39,462 nucleotides of DNA from DATILI01 sp035476635 (GCA_035476635.1 DATILI010000049.1:1-39462), one strand, 5' to 3'; counted from the stretch's first letter, positions 7,876 through 17,163 are shown. Numbers and translations: made by a program. Notes: generated by a model from the sequence alone, not told the origin.

Positions 7876-9321
7876 CTAGCCTTTCCACGGCATTCGGACC
7901 CTGGCCCAGATCCTCAGGACCTCTTCCTTCAACGGATGTTGGCAGAGGAAGATGGCCGCCACGAACAGGCAGAGGCTGCCGGGAATGCTGAGGATCAATG
8001 GCGCCAGGATCTCGGTTGGATACGGGCCGAACCACACGAAAACAAGAGCCGGGAAGATGCCGGATGCAAGCGCGACGGTGGCACTGCGGGCCAAGGTATC
8101 GGCGAGCTGTTTCCAGGTGAACCCGGTTTGCTTGCGCGTGAAGCGAAGCCAGGTTGTCATGCTCACGGCGTTTGCGGCGATCAGGGCGATACCCAGTCCG
8201 ATCAAGCCTTGACTTGCACCGATCACCACGGCCGTAACGTACTGCGCGGCGTTCAGCAGCGTCGCCCTGACGACGATCTTGATGGACCCATTCGCAGTCA
8301 GGATGACGACGCACAGCGATGCCGGCACGCCGACCATCGCGGCGACTGCGAGCAAGCGCGTCAGGTCAACCGCGCCGTCCCATTGCGCCCCGTACAGCAG
8401 GCGGATGACGGGTTGCGCCAGGAAAATCATGCCCAGGAAGAACGACCATCCGATCGCCGTGATGTAGCTGGTCGCCCGCATGAAGGCCTGGGTGGCGTTG
8501 CCCTTCTCGCGGGATTCCTTGGCAAACAGGGGCAGGGCAACAGCATGCGTGGCGTCCAGGATGAGCCGGTGGAACATGGTCGCCAGGCCGTTGGCCCTGG
8601 AGAAAAGTCCCGCCGAGGCCATGCCCTGGAGTTTGCCGAGCACGAGTTCCGACGCGCTGTACGCGAAGGTGTTCACGACGGTCGTGATGGTGATCTTGCC
8701 GCCGAAGGAGAGCACACGGCGGATTTCCCGAAAGCCCGGAACCCACGGGAAAGTGGCGGGCCTGAAGATCATCGCGATCAGCGCGTTGGCGATGGTGGAG
8801 ACCAGGCTGCCATAGGCCAGGCTGATGGGTCCCCAGCCCTTCCACGCGAGCGCAATGGACGTGCACGCACCCGACAGGCTGCCAGCAAAGCGCATGATGG
8901 CCAGCGACTCGAAGCGCATTTCACGCATCAGCCAGGCATAGGTCAGCGAGCCGAACGGGCTGATGGCGAAGTTCAGCGACAGCACCAGCATGATGTTGCG
9001 TATGCGCGGTTCGTTGTAGAAGACCGAGACCGGGTGCGACGCAAGGAACACGACCAGCGAGAACAACAGCCCCAGTCCCAGTTGCACGGTCCAGGTCGCC
9101 CGGATGCGTTCCTGGGTCAACTCTTTTTCCTGCAGGAGGTATTGCCCGGCGCCCAGGTCGCGCAGGCTGGAGAGATACGACAGCAGGACCATCGTGACCG
9201 AGAAGATGCCCACTTCCGCCGGCGTGAGCAGGCGTGCCAGGACCATCGATGAAATGATGGCAAGCAGCAGGCCGGAATACCGATCCAGGAACGAGAAGGC
9301 CAGAGCTTTGCGGGTGGACAT
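7876..9321 (-). CDS. Wzx-like lipopolysaccharide/polysaccharide flippase
   Basis: This 481-aa protein is hydrophobic throughout, with roughly 12-14 membrane spans. It starts with RYSGLLLAIISSMVLARLL followed by TPAEVGIFS, the classic opening of polysaccharide-biosynthesis family flippases (MATE/MOP superfamily). The ARLLTPAEVGIFS segment and the later GLFSRANGLATMF are the recognisable motifs. It would move the undecaprenyl-linked repeat unit from the cytoplasmic to the periplasmic face, feeding the polymerase at the left end of the window. The ATG at 9321 is 53 bp downstream of the GT2 gene, so it is part of the same operon. Length is normal for the family. Confidence 0.9.
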   Translation of the reverse strand: MSTRKALAFSFLDRYSGLLLAIISSMVLARLLTPAEVGIFSVTMVLLSYLSSLRDLGAGQYLLQEKELTQERIRATWTVQLGLGLLFSLVVFLASHPVSVFYNEPRIRNIMLVLSLNFAISPFGSLTYAWLMREMRFESLAIMRFAGSLSGACTSIALAWKGWGPISLAYGSLVSTIANALIAMIFRPATFPWVPGFREIRRVLSFGGKITITTVVNTFAYSASELVLGKLQGMASAGLFSRANGLATMFHRLILDATHAVALPLFAKESREKGNATQAFMRATSYITAIGWSFFLGMIFLAQPVIRLLYGAQWDGAVDLTRLLAVAAMVGVPASLCVVILTANGSIKIVVRATLLNAAQYVTAVVIGASQGLIGLGIALIAANAVSMTTWLRFTRKQTGFTWKQLADTLARSATVALASGIFPALVFVWFGPYPTEILAPLILSIPGSLCLFVAAIFLCQHPLKEEVLRIWARVRMPWKG

Positions 9322-9374
9322 GTGGTTTTGTTCTAGTGGAAAAGCTCTTGGTCAGGCCGCGAACCCTCGGGCGC

Positions 9375-10343
9375 CTAACCTTGGGGTCGGTGCAGCAGCA
9401 GTTTGGCCGCAGCAAGCGGGAGGTTGAAAAAGCTCATCGGATCCAGCTTGAAGTGCGCGGCCAGCAGCTTTGCCGGCAGTGCCTTGCGGTGCGCCACGCG
9501 ATGCAGCAAATCGCGCGCAAAGGCCAGGCGCAACTCGCGGACGCTGGCGCGCAGATGGTCTTGTTGCGCCTTCGTGACGGAATACAGCTGGCCCGTGACC
9601 TTGCGGTACCTCAACTCATTGTGGACCCGCAACAGGTGCTGGTCGGTTTCCCATCCCGAACCGGCGTAGACGTTGACGCCGTGCCCATAGCGCGCTTCGC
9701 ACTGCGCCGAGAATGCGATTCTTGCGCCGTTGTGCGCGAGGTCCAGCCAGAAGAGGTAGTCTTCTCCCGCATTGGTGAACTCGACCTTGAAGCGCTTGCC
9801 GCCGAATCGGTCCCGGCGAAAAACCACGGTCGAAGTACCGATCAAATTGCCCCGGATGATCTGGTCGACCATATCGCCCTGGTAGGCGTGCAGGCCGGGC
9901 TGTGCGAGCGGCAATGCCGGGTGCTCGCCGATCTGGATCTTGCCGCCACGGGCGAACGCGCCGGTGCTTTGGTCCAGCTGGTAGTGGTCGGCGAAATAGA
10001 AGTCGTAGCCTGCTTCCAGGGTGCACACGGCCCGGGCCAGATGGTCGGGCATCCATTCATCATCGGAATCGAGGAAGGCGATGTAGCGCGTGCCCTGCGG
10101 CACTTCGTCCAGCCCACGGTTGCGCGCGGCGCCGGGGCCGCCATTGGCCTGGCTGACGATCTGGACCGCATGGGGGAGGGGCCCGGCGCTTTCAATCTCG
10201 GGGCCGGCGGGAACGGGCGACGCATCGTCGACCACGATGACGTGGATCGGCATAGTGCAGTCGCGCTGGGACGCAATGCTTGCCAGTGCCTTGCGCAGGA
10301 CGCCGGCAGACCTCTGGTAGTACGGGATGACGACGGCGATCAT
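9375..10343 (-). CDS. GT2 glycosyltransferase
   Basis: Read from the ATG at 10343 the protein is 322 aa. It begins MIAVVIPYYQRS, the first strand of GT-A fold family 2 enzymes, followed by IHVIVVDDASPVP, then QANGGPGAARNRGLDE, and FLDSDDEWMPDHL carrying the metal-binding DxD-type motif. It should transfer one sugar from a nucleotide sugar to the growing lipid-linked repeat unit in the cytoplasm. An upstream in-frame start at 10481 is open but would add residues inside the preceding gene; the chosen ATG overlaps the stop of that gene in an ATGA, a sign of translational coupling. Confidence 0.88.
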   Translation of the reverse strand: MIAVVIPYYQRSAGVLRKALASIASQRDCTMPIHVIVVDDASPVPAGPEIESAGPLPHAVQIVSQANGGPGAARNRGLDEVPQGTRYIAFLDSDDEWMPDHLARAVCTLEAGYDFYFADHYQLDQSTGAFARGGKIQIGEHPALPLAQPGLHAYQGDMVDQIIRGNLIGTSTVVFRRDRFGGKRFKVEFTNAGEDYLFWLDLAHNGARIAFSAQCEARYGHGVNVYAGSGWETDQHLLRVHNELRYRKVTGQLYSVTKAQQDHLRASVRELRLAFARDLLHRVAHRKALPAKLLAAHFKLDPMSFFNLPLAAAKLLLHRPQG

Positions 10344-11413
10344 GGCGGCACTTGCGCCTCTTGCGGGGCTGCCGGCGCGCTGGTTTGCCGGCGTTTGGCG
10401 GTGAGTTTCTTGAGCAGTGGCCACCGGTACAACGTCAAGTGGTAGATGGCGCGCTTGTTTTCCGTCCACCGCGTATGCCATTCCATGAGACGGCCATAGT
10501 ATTCCAGGCGTTTCGTTTCCCCGGTGCGGTGCAGCGTCTCCAGTTCATCCTGGCGCAGCAGGAAGGCCGGGGAGAAATTCTTGATGGATTCATCGTAGGT
10601 GGTCTTGAGCACCACGAGAACCCCGTTTCTCTTCAGGCCGAGGTTCATCGCGACGATGCGATCGTCGAACAGGTACTCGTACACCACGGCCTCGCCCCGG
10701 TCGGCGGCCTTCTCAAGGAGCTCCCGGTAGAAGCGGCCCTGGTCGTTGTCCGGATGGATCGCCGTGCCCTGCTCGGCCTTCCAGCCCGAGCTTTCGAGCT
10801 TCCCGTACTCAGCAATGGCTTGTGCCATGTCATTGCGGTGGTGCTTCGTCCGCATGCTGGTGCTGACACCATCGGCCAGGAGCTTTGCACGCTGCTTGCG
10901 CATGTTCTGGCGCAGGTTCTTTCCGCGCGCGCTCCAATAGTCATCGAAGCTGCCCTGGATATCGATCCAGCCGGTTTCGATGTAGTCGTCGTGGCGGCAG
11001 TCGTCCGCATCATCAGCACGGGCCGCGAAGAGCGGGTCGTTCTGGGTGATCGAGAGCACGAGGCACAGGCCCAGCGGGCCGCGGATCAGGCTTCTGGTCA
11101 CCTCCAAAAGTGAAAGCTGCGTCTGCGCAACCCATGCCCCGAGCGGAATCTGCGACGGCTGAAACGTTCGCCAACGCAGTTGGCCATGTGGCACCAATAT
11201 GAACATCGCAACGACAGACGCATCCTGCCGCCCAACCAGCAGGCACTCCTTGCCACTACCGAAGACGTCGAGCGCGGATGCGATCGCGTCGCTGCAAAGA
11301 AAGGGGAGGTTTGCCCGCGCCGTATTGAGCCGGTCCCATTCGCGCTGCAACCCGGCGTCGTGCTTCAAAACGGTGGCGGGATGGCTTTGCCAGGAAATTC
11401 GTGGATTGGACAT
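10340..11413 (-). CDS. GNAT/BioF2-type acyltransferase (CelD-like)
   Basis: From ATG 11413 this is a 357-aa protein. It has the pattern of the BioF2-like acetyltransferase family: an N-terminal half (LQREWDRLNTARANLPFLCS), then SFDDYWSARGKNLRQNMRKQ, a basic helix typical of these proteins, and a second GNAT half (RFYRELLEKAADRGEAVVYEY, FDDRIVAMNLGL, FSPAFLLRQDELETL). Family members in exopolysaccharide loci are thought to acylate sugars or sugar-linked amines; the donor here could be the acyl chain on the carrier protein encoded upstream, but that is inference. A TTG at 11431 is an alternative start six codons earlier. Neither start has a clear ribosome site. The stop overlaps the GT2 start. 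Confidence 0.75.
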   Translation of the reverse strand: MSNPRISWQSHPATVLKHDAGLQREWDRLNTARANLPFLCSDAIASALDVFGSGKECLLVGRQDASVVAMFILVPHGQLRWRTFQPSQIPLGAWVAQTQLSLLEVTRSLIRGPLGLCLVLSITQNDPLFAARADDADDCRHDDYIETGWIDIQGSFDDYWSARGKNLRQNMRKQRAKLLADGVSTSMRTKHHRNDMAQAIAEYGKLESSGWKAEQGTAIHPDNDQGRFYRELLEKAADRGEAVVYEYLFDDRIVAMNLGLKRNGVLVVLKTTYDESIKNFSPAFLLRQDELETLHRTGETKRLEYYGRLMEWHTRWTENKRAIYHLTLYRWPLLKKLTAKRRQTSAPAAPQEAQVPP

Positions 11414-11473
11414 GGGCGTGGTGTGTGGCAAGGCGTGCGGATTGTTGCGATGCAGAGTCTGTATGCCGGGAAA

Positions 11474-12667
11474 TCAGGGGTGGGCCAACAAGCGTTGGAC
11501 TGCCTCGGCGGTGCGCACCACATCGGCTTCGCTCAGGTCCTGGTGGCAAAGCAGTTGCAGCACATGGCGGCTCCATTCGGGGCCGACGTCGCCAGGCAGG
11601 CTGGGCGTACCCGGCCAGATGCGGTCCCAGCGGAAGACCGGAAAGTTTTGTGTGCGCAATGCGTGGTAGACGCGGTCAGCATCTTCGACCCACAACGGAA
11701 AGACATAGGGTGCAACCGGCTCGGTAGGAAGTGGGCGAAGCAGTCTTGCGCCGTCGAGGCCTTGCAGGCGCTGCGCGTAGATCGCGAAGTTTCTCTGTCG
11801 CACCGCGATGATGCGGCCACGCGGCAACATTGCTTTCAAGGCCATGGACGCCGCCAGCGGCCGCTGTGCGATGCGCGCCATGTCGCAATCGCGCATCATG
11901 GTTTCGGCTGTGGCCGGCGCGAGGCTGGCGTCGCCCGCGAAGCTCTCATGGTGACGTGCATTCTTGAGCCGGAACAAAAGATTGAGCGCGCCTTGCAGGC
12001 CGGCCAGCCGCTGGTACCTGGCCGCTAACTCCAACACATCCACCCCGCCTTTGATCTGGGCCTTGGCGCTGGCGCGCTGGAGCACCGGCTTGATAAGCGG
12101 TCGATGCGCAGAAGCCAGCAGTCCCGCTTCGGGTACGGGCAGAAACTTGGAGAGGCTTGCGGTCGCGAAATCGCCCCAGGCGCCAGCCGCCCGTTCTCCG
12201 GCTTCACCGAAATAGCAGTGGGCGCAGTCTTCGATCAAGGCGATGCCGCGCTGATCGCACCAGGCACGCACTTCAGCCAGCGATTGGGCCAGGCCGAAAT
12301 AATGTGGAACGATCATGGCCCTGGCTTTTCCGGCAGTGGCTGCATCGATCGCGTTCAGGTCCGGCAGTGCATCCGGCCGCACGCCGTAGTAGACCGGTTG
12401 CAGATGCGCCAGGATGACCGGCGCCACCATGGTCGGGCAATGGTAGGTGGGAAGCAGCACCGGGCTTGCCGCGGGTAGTTGCAACTGAAGCAGCGCCTGG
12501 TAGATGGCCGCCCGCCCGCTGGTCGTGAACATCCGGTGCGGAAGATTCTCGATGCTGCAAATCCCCGGCGCGTCGACCACCTGGAAACTGGACCAGTCGA
12601 GTACTGGGCCGCGAGGCATGCGCCGGACAGGCTCCCGCATCAATTGCTGTTCGGTATGGCGTTGCAT
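11474..12667 (-). CDS. DegT/DnrJ/EryC1/StrS-type PLP aminotransferase
   Basis: This 397-aa protein has the fold-type I pattern of sugar aminotransferases. SGRAAIYQAL (about 50-59) is the phosphate-binding start, LPTYHCPTM follows, EDCAH has D147 that would contact the PLP ring nitrogen, and SLSKFLPVPEAG carries K174, the expected Schiff-base lysine. Such enzymes install an amino group on a nucleotide-linked keto sugar. In exosortase loci the family also occurs beside acyl carrier and acyltransferase genes, so amination followed by N-acylation by the next gene product is a reasonable pathway (inference). It starts 24 bp after the TPR gene. Confidence 0.8.
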   Translation of the reverse strand: MQRHTEQQLMREPVRRMPRGPVLDWSSFQVVDAPGICSIENLPHRMFTTSGRAAIYQALLQLQLPAASPVLLPTYHCPTMVAPVILAHLQPVYYGVRPDALPDLNAIDAATAGKARAMIVPHYFGLAQSLAEVRAWCDQRGIALIEDCAHCYFGEAGERAAGAWGDFATASLSKFLPVPEAGLLASAHRPLIKPVLQRASAKAQIKGGVDVLELAARYQRLAGLQGALNLLFRLKNARHHESFAGDASLAPATAETMMRDCDMARIAQRPLAASMALKAMLPRGRIIAVRQRNFAIYAQRLQGLDGARLLRPLPTEPVAPYVFPLWVEDADRVYHALRTQNFPVFRWDRIWPGTPSLPGDVGPEWSRHVLQLLCHQDLSEADVVRTAEAVQRLLAHP

Positions 12668-12691
12668 CTACGGCGGAGTATCGGGTGGCGG

Positions 12692-13408
12692 CTATTGCGC
12701 GGGGCTGGCATCGGGCTTGGCCCCCTCAGCCGCTTGTGCCGGCGGCTCGCTCCATTTGCCCGCGGCCAGCAAGCCGTCTTTCAGGGCGGTTTGCGTAAAC
12801 CCGAGCCCATAGGCCTTGTGGGCCTGGACAAGCGCTTTGTCGTAGGCCTTGATCTCAAGATAGATGAGCCCGATGTTGTAGTGCGTGAACGGGTTGTCCT
12901 TGGCAAGCTCCGTGGCGTGCTCAAGTTGCTTGATGGCTTCGGGGTTCCGCTCGTTTCGGGACAGGAACGTCGCGAAGATCATTCGCACGATGGAGTCGTC
13001 GGGCCGAAAGCGCAGGGCGCGGTCGAAGTAGCACTCGACCGAATAGCGCAAGTCCCGGGGCTGTGGCGACTTGTGCTTTTCGCCATACCGCATGGCCGAC
13101 ATGAGCGCGCGGTGATGGTTTGGAAACGCGCGCAAGGTGTAGTCAAGGTCGCCTGCCGGCGAGACCGATGTGTTGCCGCGGACCAGGGATTCCACCGATG
13201 CAGTGAAGTGAGCGCCTTCCACGAGCCTCAGGTTCTGGCCTCGCTCGGTCCGGTAGTCGAATGGCCCAAACGCGTTGGCGATGGAGCCGCAGGCTTGGCT
13301 CGCGGCCTGGCCGAATGCCGGCCCGGTGCCGGCAAGCGTGGCCGCGAGGCCCGCCGCCGCCAGCACGCTGCGGCCAAGGTGAAGAACAATCGATAGTGCA
13401 CGGGCCAT
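12692..13408 (-). CDS. Secreted TPR-repeat protein, exopolysaccharide locus
   Basis: The protein (238 aa) opens with a signal peptide (hydrophobic core about 10-30, cleavage likely after AFGQA). A region without recognised repeats follows (about 37-120), then TPR-like helices at about 120-205, with signatures RYSVECYFDRALRFRPDD, AIKQLEHATELAKDNP and HYNIGLIYLEIKAYDKAL. It is probably periplasmic. TPR proteins in polysaccharide loci usually scaffold the synthesis/export complex; which partner it binds is not visible. The ATG lies 6 bp after the stop of hydrolase 1, a tight operon junction. The C-terminus is Pro/Ala-rich. Confidence 0.75.
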   Translation of the reverse strand: MARALSIVLHLGRSVLAAAGLAATLAGTGPAFGQAASQACGSIANAFGPFDYRTERGQNLRLVEGAHFTASVESLVRGNTSVSPAGDLDYTLRAFPNHHRALMSAMRYGEKHKSPQPRDLRYSVECYFDRALRFRPDDSIVRMIFATFLSRNERNPEAIKQLEHATELAKDNPFTHYNIGLIYLEIKAYDKALVQAHKAYGLGFTQTALKDGLLAAGKWSEPPAQAAEGAKPDASPAQ

Positions 13409-13414
13409 TTGTCT

Positions 13415-14296
13415 TTACTCCGTTGAAGCGGCTTTGAGCCACTCAAGCGTCAGATTTTCCACCAGGATGCGCGATGCGGTGTCGGAAAACGTGTGGTCCG
13501 CGCCCGCCAGGTCGCGCCGCGCAAGGCGCGGGTGCTGCAGCGCCTGGGACCAGGCGGAATCGAGGCCGACGAACTCGACAAATTCCTTGGCGGTGTAGTC
13601 GTCGCCACTGAGCAGCAGCAAGAGCCGCCCGCTGAAGCTGTGCCAGGCCGTGGCCATGCGCTCCTGGTACGGCTTTTGCGCCGCTGCCACGCCGGTTGCC
13701 CGGCTGCGCCCTGTGGCCAGGCGCAGATTCCTGGCCAGGCCGGCGAGTGCGCTCCAGGCCACGCGGCCGCTGAACAGCTTGGCCCAGAATGCGCGCTGCA
13801 TCAGGCGCTGGGCGTAGTAGTGTTTGACATGGGTACGCGCCAGGCTTGTGGTGGAGCGCACCCAGGGATTGAGCAGGCACAAGCCGGCGACGCGCGGGTC
13901 GTGGCTCTCGTGGCAATACAAGAGCGCCGCCGATGCTGCGTCGCACAAACCCCACAGAACCACGCGTTGCACTTGCGGCACATGCTGGCGCAGTGCGTCG
14001 ATGGCGGCGCCCACATCCTGGTGGACATCCTGGAAATCGCGTTGCGCGCCGGAGCTGTCGCCCATGCCGCGGTAGTCAAAGCGCAGCACCGCGTAGCCGG
14101 CCTTCGCCAGGGCGCGCGCGAGCAGCACGAATTGGCGGTGGCTGCCAGCTCGGTATTGCGGGCCGCCCACGATGACCACTACGCCGGTCGTCGCGAGATC
14201 TGCGGAGTCTGCCGGCCGCGCGAGGATGCCTAGCAGGTCTTCGCCTTCGCAGGCGAATGTCAGTGCGTGCTCTGTCACGATGGACGCTGGGCTCAT
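13415..14296 (-). CDS. Exosortase A system-associated alpha/beta hydrolase 1
   Basis: Read from ATG 14296 the protein is 293 aa with an alpha/beta hydrolase fold: VVVIVGGPQYRAGSHRQF is the oxyanion-region signature of this family, VLRFDYRGMGDSSG follows, and the nucleophile elbow is LWGLCDAAS, placing a cysteine (C118) where most relatives have serine. ADHTFSD near the end provides the catalytic histidine. It resembles the family called hydrolase 1 of exosortase A systems, whose substrate is unknown; neighbours suggest an acyl or thioester bond. The upstream reading frame stays open to 14815, but the ATGA overlap with hydrolase 2 and the family-like N-terminus fix the start at 14296. Confidence 0.85.
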   Translation of the reverse strand: MSPASIVTEHALTFACEGEDLLGILARPADSADLATTGVVVIVGGPQYRAGSHRQFVLLARALAKAGYAVLRFDYRGMGDSSGAQRDFQDVHQDVGAAIDALRQHVPQVQRVVLWGLCDAASAALLYCHESHDPRVAGLCLLNPWVRSTTSLARTHVKHYYAQRLMQRAFWAKLFSGRVAWSALAGLARNLRLATGRSRATGVAAAQKPYQERMATAWHSFSGRLLLLLSGDDYTAKEFVEFVGLDSAWSQALQHPRLARRDLAGADHTFSDTASRILVENLTLEWLKAASTE

Positions 14297-15129
14297 GGCG
14301 TTGTGGCGCCGATGGGCGCAAGCGCGGCAGTCGTCGCGGCGACGAGGGCCGGGGCGTCCTCGATTTCCGTGGTCTGCCAGAACGAGGGGCCTTCCACCAA
14401 GTGCGAACGCAGCGCGAAGCCGGCCTGTTGCCAGGGCTCTTGTGCCCGGGTGACGGCGGGCGAGAAGGCGGCATCGGCGCGCGTGGACAACTCGAACCAT
14501 TCGACGCGGCCGGGTGCCTGCGGCGCCGACGGTGGCGCCAGCACGGCCTTTTCGAGCCCGTCCGTGAGGCCAGGCGCCAATGTGTAGCCGGCCACTTCGA
14601 CCGGTTGGCCCTGCGCCAGTTGCTGGCGCAGGCCGTCCATGACGCCCTTGGCATTGCCGCCCATCATTTCGCCGGCGGCCTTGAGCCGCAGGAATTGCTG
14701 GAGCAGCGGCTTGCCTGCCACCGCCGGCGCCCAGAACAGGAACTGACATGGCTCGGCGATTTGCTGGGCCGCCTGCGCCGCCAGCAGGCAGCCGGCGCGC
14801 AAGCCCCACAGCCAAAGCGCCGCGTCACCGGCCTGCGCGCGAAGCCAATCGCTGGCATGCAGCAAGTCATCGCGCCAGCCTTGCCAGGTGGCGTCGCCGA
14901 AGTCGCCGCTGCTGTCGCCGCATCCCTGCAAGTCCAGCTGCAATACGGAGAAGCCCGCCTCGCTTAGATGGCGCGCCTGCAAGGCCACCATCCGGCGCGA
15001 CTTGTTCATCTCTTCCGCAAAAGGGTGGGCGTACAAGACCCGCCCGCGCGTCTTGGGTCCCTGTGCGGGATAGAAGATGCAAAAGCGTTGCCCGCCTTCA
15101 ACGGGCAGGAAGAAAGCCTGTGGGTGCAT
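14293..15129 (-). CDS. Exosortase A system-associated alpha/beta hydrolase 2
   Basis: From ATG 15129 this is a 278-aa alpha/beta hydrolase-like protein. RVLYAHPFAEEMNKSRRM is the hallmark of the hydrolase 2 family of exosortase A loci, followed by VLQLDLQGCGDSSGDF. The usual nucleophile elbow reads WGLRAG, so arginine (R111) replaces the catalytic serine; it may be non-hydrolytic or use another residue. It probably works with hydrolase 1 and the carrier protein, perhaps as a pair. An in-frame ATG nine codons upstream (15156) is possible but adds a non-conserved tail. It starts 31 bp after the acyl carrier protein gene and overlaps hydrolase 1 by ATGA. Confidence 0.85.
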   Translation of the reverse strand: MHPQAFFLPVEGGQRFCIFYPAQGPKTRGRVLYAHPFAEEMNKSRRMVALQARHLSEAGFSVLQLDLQGCGDSSGDFGDATWQGWRDDLLHASDWLRAQAGDAALWLWGLRAGCLLAAQAAQQIAEPCQFLFWAPAVAGKPLLQQFLRLKAAGEMMGGNAKGVMDGLRQQLAQGQPVEVAGYTLAPGLTDGLEKAVLAPPSAPQAPGRVEWFELSTRADAAFSPAVTRAQEPWQQAGFALRSHLVEGPSFWQTTEIEDAPALVAATTAALAPIGATTP

Positions 15130-15160
15130 GGATGCGGACGGGGCCGGTCGGTGCAAGGTA

Positions 15161-15412
15161 TCAGCCGTTGAGCTTTTGCTCGACGAAGCTGGCCAGCGAC
15201 CCTACCGTGGCAAAGGTGCTGCCATCGATGTCATCGTCGTCCACCACCAGGCCGAAGTGGTTCTCCAGGCTGGTGATGAGCGTGACGACCGCCATCGAGT
15301 CCAGCTCGGGAATCGCACCCAGGAGGGGCGTGCCGCGCGTAAAGGAGGCGGCTCGCCCGCCCAAACTCAAAACCTCGTCCAGAACCCTGAGCACCTCTTG
15401 CTCGACATCCAT
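15161..15412 (-). CDS. Acyl carrier protein, exosortase-locus type
   Basis: This 83-aa acidic protein has the carrier-protein helix pattern and the sequence PELDSMAVVTLI, in which S39 of DSM is the expected site for the 4'-phosphopantetheine arm. It should carry an acyl or amino-acyl group loaded by the AMP-forming ligase encoded divergently at 15533. It is the first gene of the minus-strand operon, so its promoter lies in the 120-bp spacer shared with the ligase gene. Length is normal for a free-standing carrier protein. Confidence 0.88.
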   Translation of the reverse strand: MDVEQEVLRVLDEVLSLGGRAASFTRGTPLLGAIPELDSMAVVTLITSLENHFGLVVDDDDIDGSTFATVGSLASFVEQKLNG

Positions 15413-15532
15413 TGAATACTCCCATCCTGAATGGTGTGTTGACCGCGCGCCATTTTAGGGGCGATGGTGCCATCGGCTGTGCGATACTTTTCGCGTGCCT
15501 GCTTTCTTGGCGGCGCCAGCACTCAAAAGCCT

Positions 15533-17134
15533 ATGTCCGAATCCACTCTCCTGCCGGAATTGATTGCGCGAACCGCCAGCCGCTCCCCCAGCGCTTTGGC
15601 GTTGACCAGCGGGGCCGATTCGATGACCTACCAGGAGCTGCAGGCGGCTACCAGTGGTTTCGCCAGCGGGCTCATGCATCTGGGCCTCGCACGCGGCGAG
15701 CGGGTCGGCATCTATCTCGAAAAGCGCTTCGAAACGGTGATCGCAAGCTTTGGTGCGCCGGCCGCCGGCGGAGTTTTCGTGCCGCTGAACCCCTTGCTCA
15801 AAGCCGATCAGGTCGCTTTCATTTTGCAGGACTGCAATGTGCGCGTACTGGTGACTTCGCCCGAGCGGCTCGCCTTGCTGCGTGGCGTATTGGCGCAATG
15901 CCCCGACCTGCGCCATGTGGTGGTGACCGATGCGGAGTCCGAAATGCCGCCTTCCGGCGGGCTGACGTTTTCGCGTTGGCGTGACCTGCTGGCCAGTGCG
16001 CCGCGTGCGGGCCACCGGGTCATCGATGTCGACATGCTCGGCATTCTCTACACCTCGGGCAGCACCGGGAAGCCCAAAGGGGTTGTGCTTTCGCATCGCA
16101 ACATGGTCGCAGGCGCCAAGAGCGTGGCGTCCTACCTGGAGAACACCGCCGAAGACACCTTGCTGGCGGCCCTGCCGCTGTCTTTCGACGCGGGGTTCAG
16201 CCAGCTGACCACGGCGTTTCATGCGGGCGCGCGCGTGGTGTTGCTCAACTACCTGATGCCGCGCGATGTGCTGAAGGCCATGGAACGCGAGCGCGTCACG
16301 GGCCTGACGGCCGTGCCGCCGCTGTACATCCAGCTTTCTCAACTGGAATGGCCGGCAGCCGTTGCCCAGAACCTGCGCTACTTTGCCAACACGGGTGGAC
16401 GCATGCCGGGCGAAACACTGGCCTTGCTGCGGCGTCGGGCACCGCAATCGCGCCCCTATCTGATGTACGGGTTGACCGAGGCGTTCCGCTCCACCTACTT
16501 GCCGCCTGAGGAGGTCGATCGCCGGCCGGACTCGATCGGCAAGGCCATCCCCAATGCCGAGATCCTGGTGCTGCGCGAGGATGGCTCGCCCTGCGGCCCG
16601 GACGAGCCGGGCGAGCTGGTGCACCGCGGGGCACTGGTCGGGATGGGGTACTGGAACGATGCGGAGAAAACCGCCGAGCGCTACAAGCCGCTGCGCCAGG
16701 ACGCGCCCGGGCGCGAGCCAGGCCTGCAGCTGTCGGAGTACGCCGTGTTCTCTGGAGACACCGTGCGCATGGACGCCGAAGGGTTCCTGTACTTCATCGG
16801 CCGGCGCGACGAGATGATGAAGACGTCGGGCTACCGGGTGAGCCCCACGGAAGTGGAGGAAGTCCTCTATGCCACCCAGCTCGTGGGCGAGTGTGCCGCC
16901 TTCGGGGTGGAGCACCCGACGCTGGGCCAAGCCATCCAGGTGATCGCCACGCCGCCCGAGAATGCCGCCGAGCTCGATACCGCGGCATTGCTGGCGCAGT
17001 GCCGCGTGCGCATGCCGGCCTACATGGTCCCCGCGGGGATCGATGCCGTCAAAGGCCCGCTGCCGCGCAACCCCAACGGCAAGATCGACCGCAAGCTGCT
17101 CTGTGCCGAATGGGCTGAGCGCAACGCCCGCTAG
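15533..17134 (+). CDS. AMP-forming acyl-CoA/acyl-ACP ligase, exosortase A system-associated
   Basis: The protein (533 aa from ATG 15533) has all core motifs of the adenylate-forming superfamily: the P-loop ILYTSGSTGKPKGVVLSH, the adenine/aromatic-acid motif YLMYGLTEAFRSTYLPP, the hinge region SGDTVRMDAEGFLYFIGRRD and the C-terminal catalytic lysine in NPNGKIDRKLL. It would activate a carboxylic acid with ATP and pass it to a thiol, most likely the phosphopantetheine arm of the divergently encoded carrier protein. An upstream in-frame start at 15464 is open but would add 23 residues unlike the family. The product closely resembles the exosortase A-associated ligase family. A PLP decarboxylase gene follows 29 bp later. 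Confidence 0.9.
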   Translation: MSESTLLPELIARTASRSPSALALTSGADSMTYQELQAATSGFASGLMHLGLARGERVGIYLEKRFETVIASFGAPAAGGVFVPLNPLLKADQVAFILQDCNVRVLVTSPERLALLRGVLAQCPDLRHVVVTDAESEMPPSGGLTFSRWRDLLASAPRAGHRVIDVDMLGILYTSGSTGKPKGVVLSHRNMVAGAKSVASYLENTAEDTLLAALPLSFDAGFSQLTTAFHAGARVVLLNYLMPRDVLKAMERERVTGLTAVPPLYIQLSQLEWPAAVAQNLRYFANTGGRMPGETLALLRRRAPQSRPYLMYGLTEAFRSTYLPPEEVDRRPDSIGKAIPNAEILVLREDGSPCGPDEPGELVHRGALVGMGYWNDAEKTAERYKPLRQDAPGREPGLQLSEYAVFSGDTVRMDAEGFLYFIGRRDEMMKTSGYRVSPTEVEEVLYATQLVGECAAFGVEHPTLGQAIQVIATPPENAAELDTAALLAQCRVRMPAYMVPAGIDAVKGPLPRNPNGKIDRKLLCAEWAERNAR

Positions 17135-17163
17135 ACCGCCACGCTCACTGGAACCTGATAACC

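Noticed and set aside
6394..9252. Two plus-strand open frames (485 and 463 codons) opposite the lipoprotein and flippase genes
   Set aside because: Both are antisense shadows typical of high-GC coding DNA; the minus-strand products have clear signal peptide, lipobox and membrane patterns.
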